Source: Fodinicola feengrottensis
Lineage (GTDB): Bacteria > Actinomycetota > Actinomycetes > Mycobacteriales > HKI-0501
Direction of reading: 5' to 3'
Length of the DNA stretch: 63,467 nucleotides
Assembly: GCF_010993775.1 (NCBI RefSeq)
Contig: NZ_WOTO01000053.1
Coordinates: 1-63,467 of the forward strand
The notes under the pieces were generated by a model. It made no database searches. It was given only the letters and a program-made list of their open reading frames with translations, and was not told the origin of the DNA. Each line of letters opens with the position of its first letter. Positions within the stretch are counted from its first letter, which is position 1. The position numbers and the translations under genes were made by a program. Shown one piece after another: positions 17,815-26,490 of the stretch.

Positions 17815-17865
17815 TCAGCGCGCCGGGACAATGTCCGGCGTCGTCGTCATCGCTGCGCGCTTCAT
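17815..17865 (-). CDS. Threonine leader peptide (MKRAAMTTTPDIVPAR) controlling thrS by attenuation
   Basis: 16-codon reading frame between the promoter at 17873 and the terminator at 17776. Codons 7-9 are three consecutive ACG (Thr) codons at 17839-17847. The RNA right after them forms hairpin 1 (CGCCGGAC with its partner at 17821-17829), whose 3' arm GTCCCGG can alternatively pair with CCGGGGC in the 5' arm of the terminator. A ribosome stalled at the Thr codons for lack of charged tRNA would cover the first arm, free the second and prevent termination. This is the classic 1:2, 2:3, 3:4 logic of amino-acid attenuators. The ATG follows the -10 element by seven bases, so the leader is probably leaderless itself. 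Confidence 0.8.
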   Translation of the reverse strand: MKRAAMTTTPDIVPAR

Positions 17866-17872
17866 GGCGCAC

Positions 17873-17878
17873 ACTCTA
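17873..17878 (-). promoter_or_regulatory. -10 element of the thr leader/thrS promoter
   Basis: Minus-strand TAGAGT lies seven bases before the leader ATG. A possible -35 TGGAAG lies 17 bp further upstream. Transcription would start at or next to the leader start codon. Confidence 0.55.
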
Positions 17879-17928
17879 GCACGGTGGTGATCGTCCTTCC
17901 AGCGGGTTTTGTCCCGCGAGCCGACCGG

Positions 17929-18698
17929 TCAGCGGGAAAGCTCGTGTTCCAGCGCCTCCAACTCGCTGCCGCCGGACATCTGGTGGGTGAGCTCGGGCAG
18001 CGTGATCTCGTCGCGGGTGGCGTTCATCGCGAGACCGCCACGGTGAGAATGATGAACCGGTCTCCGACCAGATACGCGTGGTGCGGGTTGTGGCTGATGA
18101 AGATCACCCCGATGCCGGCGGCCCGGGCCGCCGCGATGTATTTCAGCACGACACCGGACTGTTTGACACCGAGCGCGGCCGTCGGCTCATCCAGGATGAG
18201 GATCTTGGCGCCGAAATGAATCGCACGGGCGATCGCCACGCATTGGCTCTGGCCACCGGACAACGTCCCGATCGGCTGGTCCACGTCAGCCAGATTGATG
18301 CCCATCTTGCTGAGCTCGACATCGGCCGTACGACGCATCGCCGGAATATCCAGGCGCCGGAACGGACCCGCGCCCTTGGTGATTTCCGAGCCCAGGAAGA
18401 AGTTTCGCCAGACCGGCATCAGTGGCACCAGTGCCAGATCCTGGTAGACCGTGGCGATGCCGAGCGCCAGCGCCTCCCGAGGCGACGAGAATCGTACAGC
18501 TGAGCCGGAAACCTGATAGCTTCCCGAGTCCGGCGGGATCAGTCCGGAGACGATCTTGAGGGGGGACTTGCCGGCGCCGTTGTCGCCAAGGATGCAGGTC
18601 ACCTCGCCCTGCGAGACCTCCAGGGAAATCCCGTCCAACGCGGTGACGTTGCCATAGCGCTTCCCGATATCCGTCAGTTTCACCGTGGGCAGGGTCAC
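17929..18698 (-). CDS. Sugar (probably myo-inositol) ABC transporter ATP-binding protein, one frameshift, altered Walker A
   Basis: Single-ABC-domain importer ATPase. The GTG start at 18698 overlaps the permease stop (GTGA). Motifs: Walker A GDNGAGKSPLKIVSGL, Q-loop region ATVYQDLALVPL, signature LSGGQSQCVAIARAI, Walker B KILILDEPTAAL and switch His in VIFISHNPHHA. Walker A is odd: the family has GKSTLIK, here Thr is Pro and one residue is missing, in a C-rich tract. A frameshift near 18045 hides the tail MNATRDEITLPELTHQMSGG and LEALEHELSR, which ends at 17929. Length ~256 residues. It closes the inositol operon, after which the divergently spaced thrS leader promoter begins. Confidence 0.85.
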
Positions 18699-19745
18699 TG
18701 TTTCACCGCCCGCCGCCGGACCCAGATATTCACCAGGGTCGCCAACAAAAGCGTCGCTCCGAGGAAGAACTTGAACCAGTCCGGGTTCCACCCGGCGTAG
18801 ACAATTCCCTGTGTCGTCATCCCGAAAATCAACGCGCCAATCGCCGAGCCCACCGCGGAGCCGAAGCCGCCGGTGAGCAGGCAACCACCAATGACCGCGG
18901 CGGCGATGTAGAGCAGCTCGTTGCCGACGCCAAGACCGGCCTGAATGGTGTTGAATGCGAAGAGCAGATGCATTCCGGTGAACCAGCCGGTGAAACCGAC
19001 CGCCATGAACAGGCCGATTTTCGTACGCTTAACCGGAACGCCCGCGCAAGGGCGCTTTCCTGCTTGCCGCCCACCGCGAAAATCCAGTTTCCCTGGCGCG
19101 TACGCAACAGGATCCACGTTGCCACCGCGACGAAGATGATCCACCAGAGCACCGCGATGCTGACCGTGCCATCGCCGCCTATCGGGATCTCGGCGGCGAA
19201 AACCGCGCGGGCGCCGTCGAATCCGGCCATGTCGGAGATGTTGTTGCTGGCCACTCCACCGGACAACAGCTTGGTGACGGCGAGGTTGAGACCCTGCAAC
19301 ATCAGGAAAGTCGCGAGCGTGATCAGGAAGCTCGGCAGTTTGGTTCGTACCACCAGATAGCCGTTCAGCAACCCGATGCCCAGCGCCAGCACCAGCGAGA
19401 ACCCGACACCAACCCAGACGTTGGTGTTGAACTGGTAGTTGAACATCGCGGCGCGGCGGCCAGTGCCGCAGTAGTCACCGAAACGCCGGCGGACAGGTCG
19501 TACTCGCCGCCAATCATCAACAATGCGACTGGTACGGCCATCAACCCGATCGTCGCGCTCTGGTAGAGCACCGTCGCCATCGAGTCGATATTACGGAAAG
19601 TCGGTGCCAGCGCGAAGAAGAACACGAAGACCACGACCGCGCCGAGCAGCGAGCCGACCTCCGGCCGGCTGAGGAACCGGCGCAGCAACGAGCTCTTCGC
19701 CGGTCCCACCGCCGCAGGCGCGTCTTTTACCAGCGCGTGACTCAT
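18695..19745 (-). CDS. Sugar (probably myo-inositol) ABC transporter permease, two frameshifts
   Basis: RbsC/XylH-type permease of ~350 residues with about ten membrane segments: SLLGAVVVFVFFFALAPTF, SATIGLMAVPVALLMIGGEY with the family motif GGEYDLSAG, VWVGVGFSLVLALGIGLLNG, LVVRTKLPSFLITLATFLML and IGALIFGMTTQGIVYAG. The ATG at 19745 overlaps the stop of the binding protein gene (ATGA). Frameshifts lie near 19455 and 19045. It pairs with the ATPase at 17929 and the lipoprotein at 19745 to form a complete importer inside the iol operon. Confidence 0.85.
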
Positions 19746-20741
19746 CAGCGGGTGCCACCGGCGGCGAACTGCGAGACCTGGTCGACGTTGCTCTTGTCGA
19801 CGAAGGTCGGGCCGGTCAGCACAGCCTGCCCGCCGCCAGTCACATTTCCGTTGACCTTGTAGAGCCACAGCGCGTCGACCGCCAGATATCCCTGCAGATA
19901 TGGCTGCTGATCAACGCAGAACTGGATGCTGCCGGCCTTGATCGCGGCGATCAGGTCCTTGTTCAGGTCGAAAGTGGCGATCTTCGCCGAACTGCCGGCG
20001 TTCTTGGCCGCGGTCACCGCGGTGGTGGCGAACTGCGCGCCGAGCGTCACCACGTAGTCGATGCTCTTGTCCTGCTGCAGTTTCGCGGTGATGGTGCTCT
20101 GCACCGACGGCAGGTCGGCGCCATTGACGTACAAATTCTCTGTGGTGCCAGTGAAAGTCTTCTTCAGGCCAGCGCAACGGTCTTCCAGTTGGACTTGTCC
20201 CTGGGCGTGTATGACGCACAGCACATGTTTGGCCGACAGCCCCGCCAGCTTCGTCCCGAAGGCCTCGCCGGCGATCGACTCGTCCTGCCCGAAATACTCC
20301 ATCATCCCGAACTTCTTCCAGTCCGAGATGCCGGCGTTCAGTCCCACCACTGGGATTTTCGCCGAGACAGCTTTGCCCACCACCGCCTGCATCGCGTTGG
20401 GAGTGGCGAGCGTGACCGCGATGCCGTCGACCTTCTGGTCGATCGCGTTCTGCACCAGGGTGGCTTGGTTCGGCGCGCTCGCGTCCGAGGAATAGAGCAG
20501 CGTGACGTTGTCCTTGGCGGCCGCGGCTTGGGCGCCTTTGCGCACCACGTCCCAGAAAGTGTCGCCGGCCGCCGCGTGGGTGATGAAGGCGATCTTCAGC
20601 GGTGGGGTGTTCGCCTTCCCCCGCTCCGACGCCGCCGGCCGGCTGGTTCGCCTGCGCTCCCCCAGTGCTGCTGCAGCCAGCCGCCGCGAGCACGGCGAAC
20701 GCAGCCACCGCCGCGATCCTGATAAGACGTGACCTTTTCAT
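19745..20741 (-). CDS. Sugar-binding lipoprotein of the inositol-type ABC transporter, frameshift near the N-terminus
   Basis: Lipoprotein signal MKRSRLIRIAAVAAFAVLAA with lipobox AAGCSS, anchoring it on the outer face of the membrane. The mature part is a periplasmic-binding-protein type 1 (RbsB-like) fold: after a frameshift near 20640 it reads VTLLYSSDASAPNQATLVQN, IDQKVDGIAVTLATP, AKIPVVGLNAGISDWKK, GMMEYFGQDESIAGEAFG, YVVTLGAQFATTAV and SIQFCVDQQPYLQGYLAVDA. Two cysteines (CVIHAQG.. and RCAGLKK) are present. About 330 residues. Twenty-one bases downstream of iolD and translationally coupled to the permease. Myo-inositol is inferred as the ligand from the operon. Confidence 0.85.
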
Positions 20742-20762
20742 TTGTGGACCTCTCCTGGGGGG

Positions 20763-22635
20763 TCAGAGGTAGCGGCGCTGTGCGCGCCTTTCCCGCTGGT
20801 ACGACGCCCGCGCCTCGCGGGTGCTGTCCAATGTGGACGTCTCGGCCACCGGCACGTCCCACCAGGCGGAGGACTCCGGCCCGGCGGCCCGCGGATCGGT
20901 TTCGACGTGGACGACGGTCGTCACGTCCGACGCTTTGGCTTTTTCCAGCGCCGCGCCCAAGTCGCCGATCGACGACGCCCGGATCACCTGCGCGCCGAGG
21001 CTGGCCGCGTTCGCGGCCAGGTCCACCGGCAGTTGGTCCCTCCAGCAGCCCGGTTTTCGGGTTGCGGTAACGATAGCTGGTGCCAAAACGCTGGGAGCCG
21101 ACCGACTCCGACAGCGCGCCAATCGACGCGAAGCCGTGGTTCTGCACCAGGACGATGATCAGCTTGATGCCCTCGGCGACCGCGGTGACGATCTCCTGGC
21201 TCATCATCAAGTACGAGCCGTCGCCGACCAGCACGAAGACCTCGCGGTCCGGCGCGGCCATCTTCACGCCCAACCCGCCGGCGATTTCGTAGCCCATGCA
21301 GGAATAGCCGTACTCGACGTGATATTGCTTCGGATCCGTTTGCCGCCAGAGTTTGTGCAGGTCGCCGGGCATGCTGCCGGCCGCGTTAATCACCACGTCC
21401 CGCTCACCGGCGGCTTGGTTGACAGCCCCGATAACCGCGGCCTGGGTAGCATCGCCGCGATAGAGCTCGTCCACGGATCGTTGCCACCGCTGCGAGAGTT
21501 CGACGGCCCGTTGTGCGTACGCAGGCTCAACACTCCAGTCCGGCAGCGCGGCTCGCACCTCCGCGAGGGTTTCCCGGGCATCGCCGGTGACCATCAGCCC
21601 AGACTGTTTGGCCGCGTCGAAGGCACAGATGTTGACGTTCACGAAAGAAACGTCAGGATGACCGAAAACCGAGTTCGACGCGGTGGTGAAATCGCTGTAG
21701 CGGGTGCCGATGCCAATCACCAGGTCAGCCTCGGCAGCGAGCGCGTTGGCCGCTGGCGTGCCGGTCGCGCCAATGGCCCCCAGAGCGCTCGGATGGTCCC
21801 AGCGCAGGGATCCCTTGCCTGCCTGGGTTTCGCCGACCGGGATGCCAGTCGCCTCGACGAAAGCGGCCAACTCCTGGGTCGCTCCAGAATAGATCACCCC
21901 GCCACCAGCGACGATGATCGGCTGCCGCGAAGTGCGGATCTTTTCCACCGTACGCGCGAGAACCGATCGATCCGGCCGGGGCCGGGCCACCGTCCACACT
22001 CGACGGCGGAAGAACTCCACCGGCCAGTCGTACGCCTCGACCTGCACATCTTCGGGCAGCGCGAGGGTGGCGGCACCGGCCTCGGCCGGATCGGTCAACA
22101 CCCGGACGGCCCCCAGCGCCGCCGGGATGAGCTGTTCGGGTCGGTGGATCCGGTCGAAGAAACGGCTGACCGGCCGGAAAGCGTCATTCGCGGTCACATC
22201 GTACGAGCGCGGGTCCTCCAGCTCCTGCAACACCGGATTCGCCACTCTGGTCGCGAAAGTGTCGCTGGGCAACAACAGCACCGGTATCCGGTTGATGGTC
22301 GCGAGCGCGGCGCCGGTGACCATGTTGGTGGCACCTGGACCAACCGAGGTCGTACAAACCAAGGTGGACAGCCGGTCGCGCATGCGCGCGTAACCGACCG
22401 CTGCATGCACCATCGCCTGCTCATTGCGGGCCAGATAGTACGGAAGTTTCTCGGTGTCGCCAGCAAGTTGGTGTTCCAGCAGCGCCTGCCCGATGCCGGC
22501 CACGTTGCCGTGGCCGAAGATTCCGAAACATCCGCCGAAAAGTCGCTGCTCGACGCCGTCCCGCTCGGTCCACTGCCGGCTGAGGAACCGGATCAGCGCC
22601 TGCCCGGTGGTCAACCGGATGGTCGCCGAGCTCAT
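20763..22635 (-). CDS. iolD: 3D-(3,5/4)-trihydroxycyclohexane-1,2-dione hydrolase, one frameshift
   Basis: Thiamine-diphosphate enzyme that opens the ring of the inositol-derived diketone to 5-deoxy-glucuronate. RLTTGQALIRFLSRQWTERD is the IolD-specific N-terminus; GGCFGIFGHGNVAGIGQAL and LPYYLARNEQAMVHAAVGYA hold the catalytic Glu; the C-terminal ThDP-binding region VFVLVGDGSYLMMSQEIVTA ends with the QNHGFASIG element. A frameshift near 21045 moves the last ~95 residues to another frame (ending TREARASYQRERRAQRRYL). About 623 residues, as expected. Starts one base after the upstream aldolase gene's stop; tightly packed in the iol operon. Confidence 0.92.
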
Positions 22636-22636
22636 G

Positions 22637-23527
22637 TCAGTTTCCTCTCGGGAGAAGGCTGACCGCGGTGTCCACGGCCGTCAACACGTCGTCATCGGCC
22701 GGATACAGCAGCAGCGACCGCCCGACCACCAGCCCGCGCACGGTCGGGAGCGTGAGCGCTTGCTGCCACTGCTCGAAAGTCTCGTCCGGACGCTCGGAAA
22801 CCTCGCCGCCCAGCAGCAAAGCCGGCAGCGTCGACGCCTGCATGACCCGCTCCATGTCCGGCACAACCGGCACTTTCAGCCAAGTGTAAGCCGAAGTGCC
22901 GCCCAGCCCGGACGCCACCGAAATCACCCGGATCATCGCCTCGGCGGAAAGGTCGTTGCGTACGTGCCCTTCCATCCGATGCGACAGGAAGGGTTCGACC
23001 ACGGCCGGCAACCCAGCGGCCGCCAGCTCGTCCACCGCGTGCGCGCAGGATTCCAGCGTGGGCGCGGTGTTCGGATCTTCCGGATCGATCCGGAGGAGCA
23101 TTTTCCCCGCGTCCAGGCCCATTCGTACGATCGCATCGGCCCGGTAGCCAGTGAAGCGGTCGTCGATCTCGAAAACCGTGCCGGCCAGGCCGCCGCGGTT
23201 CATCGAGCCGATCACCACTCGGTCTTCCAGTGCTCCCAACAAAAGCAGGTCCTCGATGATGTCCGCGGTGCCGAGAATGCCGTCCACCCCGGGCCGTTCC
23301 AGGGCGATCCGCAGCCGGCCGATCAGGTCCCGACGGTCGGCCATCGCGAGCCGCCGGTCGCCGGCCCGCAGCGCGCCGCGGGCCGGGTGATCGGCGGCGA
23401 TAATCATCAGCGAGTTACTGCCTGCTGGCAGCCACGGCCGGCGCTGCCGCTCCAGCGCGGCCCGCTCGATCGCCTCCGGGTCGCGAACCCGCAGCTCCAG
23501 CACTTCGTCCAGATCCTTAACCGGCAT
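22637..23527 (-). CDS. Cgl0159-family (beta/alpha)8 aldolase-like protein of inositol catabolism
   Basis: Intact, 296 residues. MPVKDLDEVLELRVRDPEAI begins a class I aldolase-like barrel with SLMIIAADHPARGALRAG (the DHxxR element), DGILGTADIIEDLLLL, TGYRADAIVRMGLDAGKMLL and SAYTWLKVPVVPDMERVM, whose Lys could be the Schiff-base residue. This family occurs in actinobacterial iol clusters in place of, or beside, IolJ, and is thought to cleave the phosphorylated 2-deoxy-5-keto-gluconate. The start overlaps the end of iolC by 11 bases. Function inferred from family and position. Confidence 0.8.
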   Translation of the reverse strand: MPVKDLDEVLELRVRDPEAIERAALERQRRPWLPAGSNSLMIIAADHPARGALRAGDRRLAMADRRDLIGRLRIALERPGVDGILGTADIIEDLLLLGALEDRVVIGSMNRGGLAGTVFEIDDRFTGYRADAIVRMGLDAGKMLLRIDPEDPNTAPTLESCAHAVDELAAAGLPAVVEPFLSHRMEGHVRNDLSAEAMIRVISVASGLGGTSAYTWLKVPVVPDMERVMQASTLPALLLGGEVSERPDETFEQWQQALTLPTVRGLVVGRSLLLYPADDDVLTAVDTAVSLLPRGN

Positions 23528-24477
23528 GGGGCGATCCTGCCAGCAACGCGTCCACTTCGGGCGAAGTGGGCATGGCGTCCGAGCAGGCGAGCCGGGAAGC
23601 CACGATCGCGCCAGCCGCATTTCCATAGCGCATGATCGGCTCGGTGTCCCACCCGGACAGCAGACCATGGCACAGCGCGCCGCCAAAAGCATCGCCGGCA
23701 CCGAGGCCGTTGACCACGTCGACCGGGACCGGCGGGACCTCCACGGATCCCTTGGCGTCCACCGCGAGCACGCCCCGCGGTCCCTGTTTCACTACCGCGA
23801 GATCCACTCCGTAGTCGCGCAGCAGGGTCGCGGCCTGGGCTGGCTCGCGCGTCCCCACGGCGGTGTCGCACTCGTCCTGGTTGCCCACCACCACTGTCGC
23901 GTACGGCAGCGCCTGCTGGACAACTTCCCGCGCCTGTTCCCTGGACTCCCAGAACATCGGCCGATAATCCAGATCCAGCACGGTGATCCCGGACCGGTTC
24001 CGTCTTTTCAGCGCGTCCAAGGTGGACTTTCGCTCGGCTCGGCTCGGCGCACAGCCCGGTGACCGTCACCCAGAAAATGCCGGCGGCGTCGATCGCCGCC
24101 ACTTCGGCCGCGGAGTTTGTCAGCTCCAGATCCGGCGCTTTGGGGAAACGGTAGAAATAGATGGGAAAGTCGTCCGGCGGGAAGATCTCGCAGAAGGTCA
24201 CCGGGGTCGGCAGCGACGGCACCTCGGTCACGAATGCGTCGTCGACCTGGTACCCACGCAGGGCGGTGTGGATGAACTTGCCGAACGGATCCGCACCTGT
24301 CCGGGTGATCACCGCCGACCGGCGACCGTAGCGCGCCGCCGCGACGGCCACGTTTGTCGCGCTGCCACCCAGATATTTACCGAAGGAGGTGACCTCGTCG
24401 AGGCTGACGCCGATCTGCTGCGGATAGATGTCCACGCCGATCCTGCCCATGGTCAGCACCTCGTACGCCTCGCTCAT
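23517..24477 (-). CDS. iolC: 5-dehydro-2-deoxygluconokinase, one frameshift
   Basis: PfkB-family sugar kinase that phosphorylates 2-deoxy-5-keto-D-gluconate in inositol breakdown. Signature 1 is seen in GKYLGGSATNVAVAAARYG, and signature 2 in VNGLGAGDAFGGALCHGLLS with the catalytic Asp. YFYRFPKAPDLEL and VLDLDYRPMFWES are typical of IolC. A frameshift near 24025 separates the halves. The ATG at 24477 overlaps the iolG stop (ATGA). Length ~320 residues. Confidence 0.9.
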
Positions 24478-25481
24478 GCGCGCACCTGCGCGACCTCCAC
24501 CGGGCGCCCGGTGTCTTTCGACAGCTGGCATGCCTCGGCGATATAGAAGGCCCGCAAGGCATCCTCAGCGGTGCAGGGGCTCGGCTGCCGGCCGGCCACC
24601 ACTTCGATGAAAGCGTTCAATTCAGCGATATACGCGTCGTGGAAACGCTCGAGGAAGCCTTGGTACGGCGTTTCGGCCTGGTGCCAGGAAATCGAAGGCT
24701 CGGCCGACATCAGCGCGGCCCGGTCGTCCAACCCCACCACCAAGCCACCGGCCGAGCCGCACACCTCCAGCCGTACGTCGTGGCCAGCGCCGTTGTAGCG
24801 GGTCGCCGACACGGTGGCCAGAATCCCGTTGCCGAGCTTGAGAATCGCCACCGCGGTGTCCACATCGCCGGCATCGGCGAAGAACTTGTCGCCCTGGTTG
24901 CTGCCCAGCGCGTACGCCGTCTCGACCTCCGCACCGGTCACCCAACGGATGATGTCGAAGTCGTGAATGCTGCAGTCGCGGTAAAGTCCGCCAGAAGTGG
25001 GCACATATGCCGCCGGTGGCGGCGAAGCGTCCGCGGTCACCGCTCGTAAGGTATGAATCCAGCCAAGTTCACCGGCCTGCAACGCTTGTCGCGCCCGGGT
25101 GTAGCCGCGATCGAATCGGCGCTGGAACCCGATCTGCACCGGCACGTCGCCGGCCGCGACGCGGTCCACCACCGCACGGGTGTTCGGCACGTCCGGAGAG
25201 ACCGGTTTTTTTTCGCAGAAAACCGGGATTTCAGCGTCCAGCCCGCGGTGGATCAGCGGCGCATGCGCGCTGGTGCCGGCGGTGATCACTACCGCGTCAA
25301 TGCCGCTGCCGAAAAGCTCCTCGACCGTGTCCGTCGCCTGGATGCCGAGCTTGTCCGCCAGTTGACGTGCCCGGGCGGCATCCACGTCGGCCACCACGAT
25401 CGACTCGACTTCGGGATGGGTATGCAGCGTGTCGGCATGAAAGCTGCCGATTCGCCCGGTCCCGACCAGTCCGATTCTCAT
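24474..25481 (-). CDS. iolG: Inositol 2-dehydrogenase (Gfo/Idh/MocA family)
   Basis: First gene of the iol operon; oxidises myo-inositol (or scyllo/chiro isomers) with NAD. Intact, 335 residues. MRIGLVGTGRIGSFHADTLH is the Rossmann motif, PVFCEKKPVSPD the EKP motif with the cofactor-binding Lys, and GLYRDCSIHDFDIIRWVTGA carries the catalytic Asp-His pair (DxxxH). QIGFQRRFDRGYTRAR is typical of actinobacterial IolG. Divergent from the GntR gene over a 122-bp region with candidate operators. The exact inositol isomer cannot be read from sequence. Confidence 0.92.
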   Translation of the reverse strand: MRIGLVGTGRIGSFHADTLHTHPEVESIVVADVDAARARQLADKLGIQATDTVEELFGSGIDAVVITAGTSAHAPLIHRGLDAEIPVFCEKKPVSPDVPNTRAVVDRVAAGDVPVQIGFQRRFDRGYTRARQALQAGELGWIHTLRAVTADASPPPAAYVPTSGGLYRDCSIHDFDIIRWVTGAEVETAYALGSNQGDKFFADAGDVDTAVAILKLGNGILATVSATRYNGAGHDVRLEVCGSAGGLVVGLDDRAALMSAEPSISWHQAETPYQGFLERFHDAYIAELNAFIEVVAGRQPSPCTAEDALRAFYIAEACQLSKDTGRPVEVAQVRA

Positions 25482-25512
25482 CCGCGAGCACCCTGTCTGT
25501 TTCGGCTTTGTG

Positions 25513-25578
25513 TGTGAACCCGTTCACAGGGTTGCCCAAGCCGGCTCCGAGGTCAATAGTTTGTCCTGACATATTGAC
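25513..25578. promoter_or_regulatory. Operators between iolG and the GntR gene
   Basis: Two dyads. TGTGAACCCGTTCACA (25513-25528) is a perfect inverted repeat of 7-bp arms 15 bases from the iolG end of the gap. GTCAATA (25552-25558) and TATTGAC (25572-25578) form a second repeat enclosing TGTCCTGACA. Either could bind the divergent GntR regulator or a LacI-type protein; spacing suits control of both directions. Confidence 0.55.
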
Positions 25579-25603
25579 GTCGTCACATGGGTGAGAATGG
25601 GAG

Positions 25604-26356
25604 GTGGCACCGGTGGTGGTCCCTGCCCTGAAGGTGGATCGGTCCAGCCCGGTGCCGCTGTACTTCCAGGTCGCCGAGCAGCTGCAGTCGGCGATCGAGA
25701 CCGGCGAGCTGCCGACCGGGTCACGGCTGGAGAACGAGATCCAGCTGGCCGGCCAGCTCGGTCTGTCCCGGCCGACCATGCGCCAGGCCATCCAGTATCT
25801 GGTCGACCAGGGCCTGCTCGTACGAAAACGCGGGGTCGGCACCGAGGTGGTCGCCAACCGAGTCCGCCGGTCGGTGGAGCTGACCAGCCTTTACGACGAC
25901 CTCACCGCGGCGGGCCAGACCCCGACCACTTCGGTGCTGGAGCTGCAGAACACGACCGCCGACGACGTGGTCGCGCATCACCTTGGCATCGAGCCGGGCA
26001 CTGGGGTCGTACGCCTGAAACGGTTGCGTTGCGCGCAGGGCGAGCCACTCGCCCTGCTCACCAATTTCCTGCCAGCCGGTTTTGTCCGACTGACAAAGAA
26101 AGATCTGGAACGCGCCGGGCTGTACGAGTTGCTGAAGGCCGCCGGGATCCGGTTGTGCACGGCCTCCCAGACCATTGGCGCGAAGAACGCGAGCAACGCC
26201 GAAGCGCAGGCACTGCAAGAAGGCCGGCGGGCCGCACTGCTCACCATGACCCGGGTCGCGTACGACGAGCGAGGGGTCGCGGTGGAATTCGGCCACCACC
26301 TCTACCGCGCGTCCCGCTACACCTTCGCGGTCTCGGTCGCGACCACGCGAGGGTGA
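25604..26356 (+). CDS. GntR/HutC-family transcriptional regulator, probable regulator of inositol genes
   Basis: Intact, 250 residues. Winged helix at residues ~12-80: VPLYFQVAEQLQSAIETGEL, SRLENEIQLAGQLGLSRPTM, RQAIQYLVDQGLLVRKRGVG. The UTRA effector domain follows with ELTSLYDDLTAAGQTP, HHLGIEPGTGVVRLKRLRC and AEAQALQEGRRAALLTMTRV. It reads away from the iol operon over the operators at 25513-25578, so it is most likely the IolR-type repressor whose ligand is an inositol catabolite. The GTG at 25604 is the start in the open frame; GGAG overlaps the start region, so GTG positions slightly downstream are possible. Confidence 0.88.
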   Translation: MAPVVVPALKVDRSSPVPLYFQVAEQLQSAIETGELPTGSRLENEIQLAGQLGLSRPTMRQAIQYLVDQGLLVRKRGVGTEVVANRVRRSVELTSLYDDLTAAGQTPTTSVLELQNTTADDVVAHHLGIEPGTGVVRLKRLRCAQGEPLALLTNFLPAGFVRLTKKDLERAGLYELLKAAGIRLCTASQTIGAKNASNAEAQALQEGRRAALLTMTRVAYDERGVAVEFGHHLYRASRYTFAVSVATTRG

Positions 26357-26490
26357 CGTTTGCCCCGGCTTGTCATCCCACAACGTCCCCCTCGCGAAAA
26401 CGGCCGCAGGGGCGGTCCCTCGCCGCGCCGGCCCTGGATGTGGCACCGTAGGGGTATCGCTCCGCGCGGCTATGAGCAGGGGGAACAGCG

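Noticed and set aside
17735..17878. T-box riboswitch for thrS
   Set aside because: No T-box sequence or stem I/specifier loop layout is visible, and the region is only ~140 nt; the Thr-codon leader explains the structure better.
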